This document shows positions 16,098 to 24,628 of a stretch of DNA of 64,000 bases, one piece after another. The DNA lies in NCBI RefSeq assembly GCF_900116555.1, contig NZ_FPAT01000002.1, forward strand, positions 434,001-498,000, read 5' to 3'. How positions within the stretch are numbered: the first letter of the stretch is position 1; the number at the start of each line of letters is the position of its first letter. A program made the translations under genes and the position numbers. The DNA is from Actinopolyspora lacussalsi subsp. righensis. GTDB lineage: Bacteria > Actinomycetota > Actinomycetes > Mycobacteriales > Pseudonocardiaceae. The notes beneath the pieces were generated by a model, which saw only the letters and a list, made by a program, of their open reading frames with translations, did no database searches and was not told where the DNA came from.

Positions 16098-16967
16098 ATG
16101 AGCGAACGAACGGAACTAATCCCGTCGCGAGACCGGTGCGATGCCGAGCTGCTCGCGGCCGTGCGTGCTGCCGGGGCGTTGCCCCGGGGTCGGCTACGCG
16201 CCCGGTTCGGGCAGCGGCGACTGAGCGCCGCGTTGTCCCGTGGAACGGTGGCCGCGCAGTGGCCGGGAGTGCTGGTGCCTGCCGAGTCGCTGCACCAGCC
16301 GCGCACCCGTGCCCTGGCCGCGCTGTTGTGGGGAGCGCCCGGGGCGGTGCTGTCGGGGCCGACAGCACTCGCGGTGCACGGCTGTGCTCCCGTTCCCACC
16401 ACGACGTACCTGACCGTTGTCCACGACAGGCGGCCCCCGAGGGGAAGCGGACTCGTGGCCCGGCAGAGCCGGGTCCGCGAGTCCGAGGTGGTGGAACTGG
16501 ACGGGCTGCGCACCCAGGTGCTCGACGTCGCGCTGACCGAGGTGTTGTGCACGGCGGGCGACGCGACGTTCGCCTCGGCGTGCCTGCGGCGGACGCTTTC
16601 GGCGATGACGCCCGCCGCGGCGCGCCAGCTCGTCGAGCTGGTGCGGCGGCGCGTCGCCATCAGGGCCGACCGGCGCGGCACGCGCCGTGCCCTGGCGCTG
16701 CTCGCGGCCTGTCGCCGGGTCGACGGCCGTGCCGATGACCGGACCGCCGCCGAGGGGGTCGCCGAAGAGGCGGAGGGCTCAGCGAGCCGGGCCGGTGTTG
16801 CTGCAGGGCAGGGTGCGCAGTTTGGTCACGTAGTCGTTCGGCGCTCCGGCCCGCTCGGCGGCCTCGGCGATCAGTCCCAGGTAACGCGCGGAGGGCAGAC
16901 CGCCCTCGTAGGCGTCGAGCACGTACAGCCAGGCGAGTGTCGGACCGTCCAGGGTGTGGATCCGTAG
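16098..16967 (+). CDS. AbiEi-like / DUF559-type N-terminal protein, probably truncated
   Basis: The first ~215 residues resemble actinobacterial proteins that begin with an AbiEi-like winged-helix region and usually end in a DUF559 Vsr-like endonuclease domain: GALPRGRLRARFG, WPGVLVPAES, ALLWGAPGAVLSGPTALAVHG, TYLTVVHDRR, VLDVALTEVL. No endonuclease domain follows. From about 16780 the frame runs antisense through the gamma-glutamylcyclotransferase-like gene and has poor composition, so the true end was probably lost or shifted near 16740-16780. I start it at ATG 16098. It may be a decayed gene; function unknown. Confidence 0.5.
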   Translation: MSERTELIPSRDRCDAELLAAVRAAGALPRGRLRARFGQRRLSAALSRGTVAAQWPGVLVPAESLHQPRTRALAALLWGAPGAVLSGPTALAVHGCAPVPTTTYLTVVHDRRPPRGSGLVARQSRVRESEVVELDGLRTQVLDVALTEVLCTAGDATFASACLRRTLSAMTPAAARQLVELVRRRVAIRADRRGTRRALALLAACRRVDGRADDRTAAEGVAEEAEGSASRAGVAAGQGAQFGHVVVRRSGPLGGLGDQSQVTRGGQTALVGVEHVQPGECRTVQGVDP

Positions 16968-17237
16968 CCGCAGCTTCTTGTGCAGTCCCAGGTCCGAGCC
17001 CTCCCAGCGGTCGAGTTCCTGCTCGTCCTCGGAGCTGACGTCGTAGAGCACGGTGAAAACCTGCGCCTCCGGCTCCTCGACGATCGTCGCGAGTGCCCCT
17101 TCCCAGCCCACGTCCTCACCGCCGAAAGTGAGCCGCCAGTCCATCAACCAGCCTGTTCCCGTCATGGGCGAGTGGGGAGCGCGTTGCAGCATCTGGGTCG
17201 GATCCATGTTGGATCCGTAAGCGGCGTATAGCGGCAC
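16779..17237 (-). CDS. Gamma-glutamylcyclotransferase-like protein
   Basis: A 152-residue cytoplasmic protein of the gamma-glutamylcyclotransferase/AIG2 superfamily, whose members split gamma-glutamyl amides into 5-oxoproline. The N-terminal substrate loop YAAYGSNMDPTQM and the segment VLYDVSSEDEQELDRWEG, with the family's catalytic-type glutamate region, are clear. It overlaps the end of the preceding convergent frame by nearly 190 bases, which argues that the other frame is degraded at its 3' end. Confidence 0.8.
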   Translation of the reverse strand: MPLYAAYGSNMDPTQMLQRAPHSPMTGTGWLMDWRLTFGGEDVGWEGALATIVEEPEAQVFTVLYDVSSEDEQELDRWEGSDLGLHKKLRLRIHTLDGPTLAWLYVLDAYEGGLPSARYLGLIAEAAERAGAPNDYVTKLRTLPCSNTGPAR

Positions 17238-17551
17238 GGCTCACAGGATAACCACGCCTCGATCCGTTGTCCCCTCAAGCTGACCGTGCTCGGTTCGCTA
17301 CTTCGTGTGCTCGTGTGACACGCGGCTTCCGGCGGGTACCGGTGGGCCGCGCGAGCGGGGTGGCGGCGTACCGTTGGGCCGGCGGTTGCGAGCCCGGGGC
17401 GAGGGGTGCGAAATGGTCTCTACCAATTCCGGGCGAGGGCGACTCCGTCCCGCACGGCCGCGAGTGCACCCGAGTGCCGTGGCCGCCGCGTGGTGCCGGA
17501 CGACGGTTCGGAGCGCGAGCAGCGCGGAGCCGAGAACACGGTCCTGTGAAC

Positions 17552-17630
17552 GTGCCTACTCGATGTCGGTCCTCCCGGAGCGAGAACCGGTGGGAGGTTC
17601 CGCCAAGCAAGTACCCCGGCCAACCCGGGG
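17552..17630 (-). repeat. R1 repeat, partial copy 2 (5' half)
   Basis: On the minus strand this reads GGCGGAACCTCCC...CGGTTCTCGCTCCGGGAGG...CCGACATCGAGTAGG, matching the 5' half of the R1 elements at 19.8 and 26.0 kb; the 3' half is missing. It fills the 3' part of the 420-base gap (17238-17660) in front of lpdA; I see nothing else in the gap except the ribosome site. Confidence 0.65.
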
Positions 17631-17660
17631 TGGCAAAGTCCTATGAGGAGGTAGAGCGAA

Positions 17661-19064
17661 GTGTCCCGCATCGTAATCATGGGAGGCGGGCCCGCGGGCT
17701 ACGAGGCCGCCCTCGTGGCCGCCCAGAACGGGGCTGACGTCACGCTGGTGGAGGCCGAGGGACTGGGCGGAGCCTGTGTGCTCTACGACTGCGTGCCGTC
17801 GAAGACCTTCATAGCCTCCGGGGGCGCTCGCTCTTCCATCCGTGATGTGCAGGAACTCGGCATTCGGGTCAAGGAAGGTGCCGCGGACGTGGACACGGCC
17901 GTGGTGCACGGCAGGGTCAAGGGGCTCGCGCTGGCGCAGTCGGCCGACATCCGTTCCCGGGTCCACCGGGAGGGCGTCCGGATCCTGGGTGGCCGTGCGC
18001 GGTTCGTCGACGAGACGCTGGGACTGGCGCAGCACCGGATTCGGGTCGACCTCAGCGACGGCGGGCAGGAGGAGCTCGTCGCCGACTCCGTCCTGATCTC
18101 CACCGGCGCGACACCGCGCGTGCTGCCGGGAGCCCAGCCCGACGGCGAACGTATCCTGACCTGGCGACAGCTCTACGATCTGCCCGAACTCCCCGAACAC
18201 CTCGCGGTGGTGGGTTCCGGCGTCACCGGCGTCGAGTTCGCGTCCGCCTACGCCGAGATGGGCGTGAAGGTGACGCTGGTCTCCAGCCGTGACCGGGTGC
18301 TGCCGCACGAGGACGCCGATGCCGCCGCTGTGCTGGAGGAGGTGTTCTCCGAGCGGGGAGCCAGCGTGGTCAAGCACGCCCGCGCCGATCGCATCGACCG
18401 CACCGAGTCCGGGGTGCTGATCCACCTCAACGACGGGCGTCAGATCGAGGCCAGCCACGCGTTGATGACCGTGGGATCGGTGCCCAACACCGCCGACATC
18501 GGGCTGGATCGCATCGGTATCGAACCGGACCGTGCGGGTTACATCCCGGTGGACCGGGTGTCCCGAACCAGTGCGACCGGCGTCTACGCGGCCGGGGACT
18601 GCACCGGCGTGCTGCTGTTGGCCTCGGTGGCCGCGATGCAGGGGCGGATCGCGATGTGGCACGCGCTGGGCGAGGGGGTCACCCCGATCAAGCTCAAGAC
18701 GGTGGCCGCCAACGTCTTCACCCATCCCGAGATCGCGACCGTCGGGATCAGCCAGCAGGCGATCGAGTCCGGCGAGGTTCCCGCTCGAAGCGTCGTGCTG
18801 CCGCTCTCCGGTAACCCCCGCGCCAAGATGGAGGGGGTTCGCCGCGGCTTCCTCAAGGTCTTCTGCCGTCCGGCGACCGGTGTGGTCGTCGGTGGTGTGG
18901 TCGTGGCCCCCAACGCCAGTGAGCTGATCCTGCCGTTGGCGCTGTCGGTGCAGAACCAGGTCACAGTGGAGGACCTGGCCAACACCTTCTCGGTGTACCC
19001 GGCGCTTTCCGGGTCGTTGACCGAGGCGGGGAGGCAACTCATGCGCCACGACGATCTGGATTAG
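17661..19064 (+). CDS. lpdA: LpdA-type NAD(P)H-quinone/disulfide flavoprotein reductase
   Basis: A 467-residue FAD flavoprotein of the pyridine nucleotide-disulfide oxidoreductase family, closest in layout to mycobacterial LpdA. FAD-binding GGGPAGYEAALVAAQNGADV is at residues 8-27; a redox-type cysteine pair C39-x4-C44 lies in GGACVLYDCVPSKTF; the NAD-binding fold begins at VVGSGVTGVEFASAYAEMG; the second FAD motif is YAAGDCTG. The C-terminal His-Glu dyad of true lipoamide dehydrogenases is replaced by VYPALSGSLTEAGR, so a quinone reductase role is more likely. GTG start with GAGGAGG nine bases upstream. Confidence 0.85.
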   Translation: MSRIVIMGGGPAGYEAALVAAQNGADVTLVEAEGLGGACVLYDCVPSKTFIASGGARSSIRDVQELGIRVKEGAADVDTAVVHGRVKGLALAQSADIRSRVHREGVRILGGRARFVDETLGLAQHRIRVDLSDGGQEELVADSVLISTGATPRVLPGAQPDGERILTWRQLYDLPELPEHLAVVGSGVTGVEFASAYAEMGVKVTLVSSRDRVLPHEDADAAAVLEEVFSERGASVVKHARADRIDRTESGVLIHLNDGRQIEASHALMTVGSVPNTADIGLDRIGIEPDRAGYIPVDRVSRTSATGVYAAGDCTGVLLLASVAAMQGRIAMWHALGEGVTPIKLKTVAANVFTHPEIATVGISQQAIESGEVPARSVVLPLSGNPRAKMEGVRRGFLKVFCRPATGVVVGGVVVAPNASELILPLALSVQNQVTVEDLANTFSVYPALSGSLTEAGRQLMRHDDLD

Positions 19065-19097
19065 TGAGAGTCGGTGCCGCGCTCTCCGCAGCTGGTT

Positions 19098-19205
19098 GCG
19101 TGGCGGAACCTCACGAGCCGTCTCGCTGCGGGAGCCTCGACATCGGGTAGTTACTACACAACGTCGAGGCTGTCCTCGCGAGACGACCCGTGAGAACCCG
19201 CGGCG
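19098..19205 (+). repeat. R1 structured repeat, copy 3
   Basis: Same nested fold as copy 1 with compensating base changes: GCGG/CCGC, AAC/AAC loop, CTCACG/CGTGAG, CGTCTCGC/GCGAGACG, CCTCGAC/GTCGAGG, and tip GTAG-TTA-CTAC. It begins about 35 bases after the lpdA stop. The rest of the 350-base gap up to 19418 shows only a weak similarity to the 3' part of copy 1. Confidence 0.78.
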
Positions 19206-19418
19206 GTGCGTGTCGCGTGCGGGGAGGGGCGTGGCGGTGCGAGCTGCTTGGGAAGTTCGTGGCAAGCGAGCTGCGTTGGTGGCCGTTCGGCGCTGCGCGC
19301 CGAGACGAGGTCGTGGCATCGGGTTCGGGTCGGGAGCGCCGCTGTCGGCTTCCGGGGCTCAGCGAGGCTTCCGCGCCTCGGTGTGCGGTGCGGGGGTGGG
19401 TTGCGGGACATTGGTGTC

Positions 19419-19826
19419 GTGACTGAGCTTCCCGCGCTGATCTACGACGGTGACTGCGGGTTCTGCACCCGTAGCGTGCGCCTGGCCGACCGGCTTCCGG
19501 TTCGGGTCAGTTCCGTGCCCTGGCAGGAGGCGAACCTGGAGTGGCTGGGAGTGCCCGAACAGCGGGCGCGGAACGAGGTCGTGTTCGTCGACGAGTACCA
19601 CCGACTCCACGGTGGGGCCGCCGCGGTGGCGACGTTGCTGCGGCACTGTCGGGGCCCGTGGCGGCTGGCCGGATCCGTGCTCGCCGCGCCGGTGATCCGC
19701 TCGGTGGCGGATGCGATTTACCGCCTCGTGGCGAACAACCGGCACCGACTACCGGGTGAGACTCCTGCCTGTCAGCTGCCGCCCGAGCGCCGTCCCGGCA
19801 AAGCCGAGCGAGACTCCGGCCGCTGA
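19419..19826 (+). CDS. DUF393 thiol-disulfide oxidoreductase family protein
   Basis: A 135-residue protein of the DUF393 (DCC) family, small thioredoxin-like proteins with the hallmark DGDCGFC near the N-terminus (residues 10-16), so a CxxC redox pair is present. Downstream are W-Q-E (VPWQEANLEWLGV) and an IYRLVANNRHRL segment, typical of the family. GTG 19419 was chosen to begin just before the domain; the frame extends far upstream with non-coding composition. Cytoplasmic or membrane-associated; the partner is unknown. A repeat starts immediately after its stop. Confidence 0.82.
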   Translation: MTELPALIYDGDCGFCTRSVRLADRLPVRVSSVPWQEANLEWLGVPEQRARNEVVFVDEYHRLHGGAAAVATLLRHCRGPWRLAGSVLAAPVIRSVADAIYRLVANNRHRLPGETPACQLPPERRPGKAERDSGR

Positions 19827-19831
19827 TCGAA

Positions 19832-19930
19832 GTTTCCGGTCGGGTTGTCGGGTTGCTCGCTTGGCGGAACCTCCTGCCGGTTCTCGCTCCGGGAGTCCCG
19901 ACATCGGATGGCGACAACCGGTCGATTGGG
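19832..19930 (+). repeat. R1 repeat, short (TIR-bearing) form, copy 4
   Basis: Begins six bases after the stop codon with the terminal sequence GTTTCCGGTCGGGTTGTCG, continues with GGCGGAACCTCCTG, hairpin CTCC-TG...CCGGGAG, and CATCGGATGG, and ends in a degenerate inverted end CGACAACCGG. The GTAG/CTAC tip is broken in this copy. It makes up the first third of the 309-base gap before the next gene; nothing else is recognisable there. Confidence 0.65.
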
Positions 19931-20135
19931 ACTTATCGTGTAACGGTTCGACATCCACTCCGGATCTCACCGCGGCGCCCCGAATGGTTCCGTGCCTGGT
20001 CAGTGCCGATTCCGACTCCGAAGATCCCCGGTTGCGACCACCGAAAACCACGAGTCCGGTGTCACCATTTCGTGGATAATCATTCGGGATTGTCGCTGCC
20101 GAGCGTCCCGCGGGCAGGCGGGTAGGAGAGTGAAG

Positions 20136-21047
20136 GTGTTTCGGAGAAGACGTGGCGGCGCGGTCCCCGATCCGTGGGAGGAGGATCGGCAGCCGGGCAA
20201 CTCGCCGTTGGCGATCTTCGGTGTACTCGGTGTCGTGTTCCTGATCGTGCTGCTGGCCGTGGTGGCCGAGCCGGGCAAGCTGTTGGCCGGTGGGGGCGAG
20301 GACTCGGAGACCACCGAGGTCCCCGAGATGCGTGACGGCGTCCCGCAACCCGGATTCGAGCCCGTCGCGCTGTTGGAGGACAACCCGCTCAATTCGGAGA
20401 ACGCCTCACTGGAGCCCGCCGACTGCCGCCTGCCGGAGCTCGCCGAGTCCGAGACCCGGATGCGGCCCTATTACGATGCTGCCGTGCGCTGCCTGAACAC
20501 TCTCTGGCGCCCCGTTGTCGTCCGGGCCGACCTGAGCTGGGCACCACCCGAGGTGAGCCTGCGGTCCCGAACGAGCGACTGCAGTGAGACCGAGGGCACG
20601 AGCCGCCCCACCGCCTTCTACTGCGACGGCACCATCCACATGCCTCGCCAGTGGGTGCTCTCCGACATCGGCACCCGGGAGCCCGCCCACCTGATACTGC
20701 TGGCGCACGAGTACGGCCACCACGTGCAGCAGCGTGCCGGAGTCCTGCGCGCTTCCACCGTCCGTCAGGAGGGGGTCGAGGTACGAAGTCCGGAGTGGTT
20801 CCGGATCTCGCGTCGTCTCGAACTGCAGGCCGACTGCTATTCCGGAATGTTCATGGCCGCCGCCGCCGAGGGCGGGATGCTGCGGGAGCGCGTCGCGGAG
20901 CGGTTCGTCTCGGCAGCGGGAAGCACTCAGCTCAGCGACACCCACGGTTCACCGGGCAACCAGCGGGACTGGAAGCTGACGGGTTTTCGGGAACGCACCA
21001 CCGCTGCCTGCGACACGTGGAACGTCTCCGCCGAGCGAGTGCGCTGA
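20136..21047 (+). CDS. Neutral zinc metallopeptidase family protein, membrane-anchored
   Basis: A 303-residue protein of the putative neutral zinc metallopeptidase family (YpfJ-like). It has a basic N-terminus (FRRRRGG), one membrane helix (LAIFGVLGVVFLIVLLAVV), and an extracytoplasmic domain with the zinc motif HEYGHHVQ and the downstream ELQADCYSG glutamate/cysteine segment. Conserved GTREPAHLILLAHEYG precedes the motif. GTG 20136 is chosen because AGGAG lies eight bases upstream; GTG 20130 is also in frame. Substrates of this family are not well defined. Confidence 0.82.
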   Translation: MFRRRRGGAVPDPWEEDRQPGNSPLAIFGVLGVVFLIVLLAVVAEPGKLLAGGGEDSETTEVPEMRDGVPQPGFEPVALLEDNPLNSENASLEPADCRLPELAESETRMRPYYDAAVRCLNTLWRPVVVRADLSWAPPEVSLRSRTSDCSETEGTSRPTAFYCDGTIHMPRQWVLSDIGTREPAHLILLAHEYGHHVQQRAGVLRASTVRQEGVEVRSPEWFRISRRLELQADCYSGMFMAAAAEGGMLRERVAERFVSAAGSTQLSDTHGSPGNQRDWKLTGFRERTTAACDTWNVSAERVR

Positions 21048-21270
21048 TTCCGCCATCCCGTTCCCGCCGGTCTCGGCTGTCCGGCGTTCCTCCCGGTGTT
21101 CGGTTACGCTTTGTCCGTCCGTTCGCGCGGAGCGTGTGATCACCGCTCCGGCAGGAGCGGAACCGGGGATTTCCGACTGGGAGGACTCCGGGCTGAGGGG
21201 CTCAGGACAGGGGACTCAGGACGGGGGATTCCGGGCAGACACCACACGGCCCTCCGGGCGGGGAGGATCG

Positions 21271-22158
21271 ATGTCCGAAAACGCCGCGCACGCACGAACA
21301 CACTGGCGTTACCGACGGGGACTCGGTGGCGAGATGCTCGCCGAGGTGCTGGGGACCTTCATCCTGTTGCTGCTCGGTTGTGGCGCCGTCGCGGTGGCCG
21401 TGGCCGCGCTGCCCGAATCGGGCCGACAGGTGACCGACTTCGGCCCGGCCAACTGGCTGATCATCATCTGGGGCTGGGGCTTCGGCGTGGTCTTCGGAGT
21501 CTACGCGGCGGGTGGCGTCAGCGGGGCGCACATCAATCCCGCCGTGACCCTCGCGTTCGCCGTTCGCAGGGCCTTTCCCTGGTACAAGGTGGTGCCCTAC
21601 TGGTTCGCCCAGGTCGTGGGGGCGTTTCTGGCGGCGGCGCTGGTCTACGCGGTCTACGCGCCCGCCATCGATTCCCTCAACGCCTCCGAGGGGCTGGCTC
21701 GCTCCGAGTCGCTGGACACCTTCTCCATCTTCGCCACCTTCCCCGCCGAGTACTTCGGCGGCGGCTGGTGGGGGCCATTTTTGGACCAAGTGGTCGGCAC
21801 CGGGATTCTGGTGTGCCTGATCTTCGCGTTGATCGACACGCGCAACATGGCGCCCTCCTCCAACATGGGCCCGTTCCTGATCGGGATGGTCGTCACCGTG
21901 GTCGGCCTGACCTTCGGACCGAACGCGGGCTACGCCATCAACCCGGCGCGTGACTTCGGTCCGCGGTTGTGGACCTTCGTGGCGGGCTGGGACGAGATCG
22001 CCTTCCCGGGCAACTACGAGTGGTTCTCGTGGTACTTCTGGATACCGATAGTGGGGCCACTCGTCGGTGGTGTGATCGGCGCGGTCGTCTACGACCTGTT
22101 CGTCGGTCAAGTGCTGACGGAGCGGACGAAACCCGAGGTGGGTCGCGTTCCCGAGTGA
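21271..22158 (+). CDS. MIP-family aquaporin / glycerol facilitator
   Basis: A 295-residue channel of the major intrinsic protein family. Both selectivity motifs are intact: SGAHINPAVTLAFAV and YAINPARDFGPR; the aspartate after the second NPA is typical of glycerol facilitators. Six helices with the two re-entrant loops can be traced. ATG 21271 was chosen because GGGAGG lies just upstream; the frame runs back to 21136 with non-coding composition. It is unlinked to the other glycerol genes, 13 kb away, where a second, shorter MIP gene lies. Confidence 0.88.
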   Translation: MSENAAHARTHWRYRRGLGGEMLAEVLGTFILLLLGCGAVAVAVAALPESGRQVTDFGPANWLIIIWGWGFGVVFGVYAAGGVSGAHINPAVTLAFAVRRAFPWYKVVPYWFAQVVGAFLAAALVYAVYAPAIDSLNASEGLARSESLDTFSIFATFPAEYFGGGWWGPFLDQVVGTGILVCLIFALIDTRNMAPSSNMGPFLIGMVVTVVGLTFGPNAGYAINPARDFGPRLWTFVAGWDEIAFPGNYEWFSWYFWIPIVGPLVGGVIGAVVYDLFVGQVLTERTKPEVGRVPE

Positions 22159-22176
22159 CCACTCCGGCCGGGGAAC

Positions 22177-23481
22177 CTACTCGCCCGGCCGTTCCAGCAG
22201 CGAGAGCAGTGGCGCCGCCTTGGTCAGGCACTCCTGCCACTCCGCGGTCGCGTCCGAATCGGCGGTGATCCCGCCGCCCACTCCGAAGGCGACCTCACCG
22301 GCCGAGTACTCCAGCGTCCGGATGGCCACGTTGAGCTCGGTGCCGCCCACGGGCGAGGACATGCCCACGGCACCGCAGTAGACCTCCCGGGGGTCGGACT
22401 CCAGCTCGGAGATGATCTCGAGCGCACGCACCTTCGGAGCACCGGTGACCGAGGCGGGCGGGAAGGTGGCCCGCAGCAGCTCGGCGTCACCGGTATCCGG
22501 TGGCAACTCCGCCCGCACCTCGGAAACCAGGTGCCACACCCCGGGATGTGCCTCGACACGCAGCAGTTTCGGTGTTGTCACGGTGCCGGTCCGGGCTACC
22601 CGCCCCAGATCGTTGCGGGACATGTCCACGATCATCACGTTCTCGGCGATGTCCTTGCGCGAACCGCGCAGCACATCGGCGTTGTGGTCGTCCTCGGGGC
22701 CGCGTCGCGGCGTGGTCCCCTTGATCGGGCTGCTCCGCACCACCCTGCCGTGCCGGGCCAGGAACAGCTCCGGCGAGAGCGAGGCCACCGCGCCCCAGTC
22801 CCCGGCCACATAGGCGGCTCGGGCCGGATCGAACCGCGCGCTGCCGGTGGCGAACAGCTCCAGCGGACTGCCGGTGAACGGCACCGCGAACCGGCTGCAG
22901 ATGTTCGCCTGGAAGATCTCGCCGTCCGCGATCTCCTCCACGCAGCGCCGCACGGACTTGCGATGTCGATCGGCGTCGGGCACGACGACCGTGCCCGCGC
23001 CCGCGGTGTTCCCGGCCTCCCTGCCCGCCGCTTCCGCGACGAGTGCACCGAGTTCCTCGGCCAGGGCGCGCGGTTCCCCCTCGGCGATCGTCTCGAACCA
23101 CCACTGCCCCCGCCGGTCACGCCGCAACACGTGATCCGTCCAGCCCCACGCCGCCACCGGGAGGCGTCGCCTGTCGGGGCGTGCTCCTGCCGGATCGGTC
23201 AGCTCGTAGCCCAGATACCCGATCCAGCCCCCGCCGACGGCGTCCTCCGGGGCTCCGGGCTCACGGGTGACCTCCGGTTGCCGGTCGATCACGTCGAACG
23301 CGGTGTCCGGCTCGACCGGAAGCACCCGGACCGAGGGAACCAGGACGGTGCTCCCGCCGAACCAGCTGCCCGTCAGCGCCGCGGGGGGTGGCAGCCCGCG
23401 ATCACTGGCACGTTGTTCGAGAGCACGCAGCACGTCGGTGGCTGCCGCGGCGCTCTCGAGGGGCCGGACGACTAATCGCAC
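22177..23481 (-). CDS. pabB: Aminodeoxychorismate synthase component I (PabB)
   Basis: A 434-residue chorismate-utilising enzyme that, with a glutaminase partner (PabA), makes 4-amino-4-deoxychorismate for folate. Catalytic-domain motifs are complete: SLSPELFLARHG, SSPIKGTTPRRG (the PIKGT lysine separates PabB from TrpE, which has PIAGT), IVDMSRNDLGRV, and SVTGAPKVRALEII, with GVGGGITADSD near the end. The GTG at 23481 is preferred; a TTG lies five codons upstream. It converges with the aquaporin gene; an imperfect GGCCGGG/CCCGGCC repeat between the stops may act as a shared terminator. It is divergent from maf. Confidence 0.88.
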   Translation of the reverse strand: MRLVVRPLESAAAATDVLRALEQRASDRGLPPPAALTGSWFGGSTVLVPSVRVLPVEPDTAFDVIDRQPEVTREPGAPEDAVGGGWIGYLGYELTDPAGARPDRRRLPVAAWGWTDHVLRRDRRGQWWFETIAEGEPRALAEELGALVAEAAGREAGNTAGAGTVVVPDADRHRKSVRRCVEEIADGEIFQANICSRFAVPFTGSPLELFATGSARFDPARAAYVAGDWGAVASLSPELFLARHGRVVRSSPIKGTTPRRGPEDDHNADVLRGSRKDIAENVMIVDMSRNDLGRVARTGTVTTPKLLRVEAHPGVWHLVSEVRAELPPDTGDAELLRATFPPASVTGAPKVRALEIISELESDPREVYCGAVGMSSPVGGTELNVAIRTLEYSAGEVAFGVGGGITADSDATAEWQECLTKAAPLLSLLERPGE

Positions 23482-23642
23482 ACCGCCAGTATGCAACCGT
23501 GCCGAACAGTCGTCCCGGGCTCACCCGAATCAGGTAATTTCGGTCACCGCTGTCGGTGGGGCGCTCGTCTCGGTCTCGGGCCACCGGCTTGACGGGACCA
23601 CCGCGGCGAACCGTTCGGCTGTTCGCGACTACAGTCCTCGGT

Positions 23643-24311
23643 GTGCGTTTGGTACTGGCTTCCGCGTCGCCCGCCCGCCTGTCCGTGCTCCGTAGCGCCG
23701 GGGTGGAGCCGGTGGTGCGGGTCTCCGGGGTCGACGAGCACGCGGTGACCGCCTCGTTGCCCGAGCCCTCGCCCGCCGAGGTCGTCACCGCCCTCGCCCG
23801 TGCGAAGGCTTCGGCCGTGGTGGATCGAGTGGCGGCCGAGTTCCCGGACGCGGTGATCGTGGGCTGCGACTCGATGTTGTGGACCCCGGGCGAGCACGCG
23901 GACGAACTCGTGGGCAAGCCCGAGACCCCGGAGCTGGCCGCCGAGCGCTGGGGGCGGATGGCCGGCGGCACCGGCAGTCTGCTGACCGGCCACGCGGTGC
24001 TGCGGCTGCGGGACGGCACGACGGTGGCCGAACACAGCGATCACCTCGCCACGACCGTCCGATTCGGTCGACCTTCCCGCGCCGAACTGGACAGCTACAT
24101 CGCCACCGGTGAACCCATGAAGGTGGCGGGCGGTTTCACCCTGGACGGATTCGGTGGCTGGTTCATCACCGGAGTGGACGGCGATCCCGCCAGCGTGCTC
24201 GGCATCAGCCTCTCGCTGACCAGGTCGTTGCTGGCCGAGGTCGGGGTCAGCGTAGTTTCACTGTGGAACGCACCGAGCGCCGAACGTGATGAGGCCGCTC
24301 TGCCGGAGTGA
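23643..24311 (+). CDS. maf: Maf-family nucleoside triphosphate pyrophosphatase
   Basis: A 222-residue Maf/HAM1-like enzyme that hydrolyses non-canonical or pyrimidine NTPs to NMP and PPi, a house-cleaning role linked to septum control. The start VRLVLASASPARLSVLRSAG contains the conserved S-x-S-P-x-R-like loop, VGCDSMLW carries the catalytic aspartate, and GKPETPELA and GEPMKVAGGFTLDG follow. The GTG at 23643 gives the normal family start; the frame extends to 23556 without support. Divergent from pabB with a gap of about 160 bases. Confidence 0.87.
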   Translation: MRLVLASASPARLSVLRSAGVEPVVRVSGVDEHAVTASLPEPSPAEVVTALARAKASAVVDRVAAEFPDAVIVGCDSMLWTPGEHADELVGKPETPELAAERWGRMAGGTGSLLTGHAVLRLRDGTTVAEHSDHLATTVRFGRPSRAELDSYIATGEPMKVAGGFTLDGFGGWFITGVDGDPASVLGISLSLTRSLLAEVGVSVVSLWNAPSAERDEAALPE

Positions 24312-24628
24312 GCACGGTTACATCCGGTGCTTTCGCGGAACAAAACGAAATCGCGGCGCCGTTGACCATGACCGCGATGGCACCTTCACCCCGCCGGGCC
24401 CCGGCGCTGTACCTGACGCAACGCCTGCACGTCGATCTGCGACGGCAGGCCAGTTGTGTTTGTCGCCCGTGATTCCTCCGGGCGGAGTCCTCTCCTGCCG
24501 ACGGCGGTGATCGCTGCCCCCGAACGCGCGATCCCGTTCGACTCCTCCCGAGCCGATGCCGTTCTCGTGTCCGTTCCTCGACCGCCCCGCTCACGGCGGT
24601 CGAATCCGTGAATCTCCGGGAGACAACC
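24312..24628. other. Intergenic stretch between maf and the dicarboxylate symporter
   Basis: About 315 bases. No R1 or P2 repeat, no convincing terminator and no supported small gene. The last part holds the ribosome site GGGAG for the downstream symporter. Confidence 0.4.

Noticed and set aside
16136-16738. Long open frames in alternative frames of GC-rich genes (for example 16136-16738, 22531-23475, 32302-33915, 24668-26218)
   Set aside because: Their translations are rich in Arg, Gly, Pro or His without any fold-like pattern and they lie over genes with clear family motifs, so they are shadows of GC bias.
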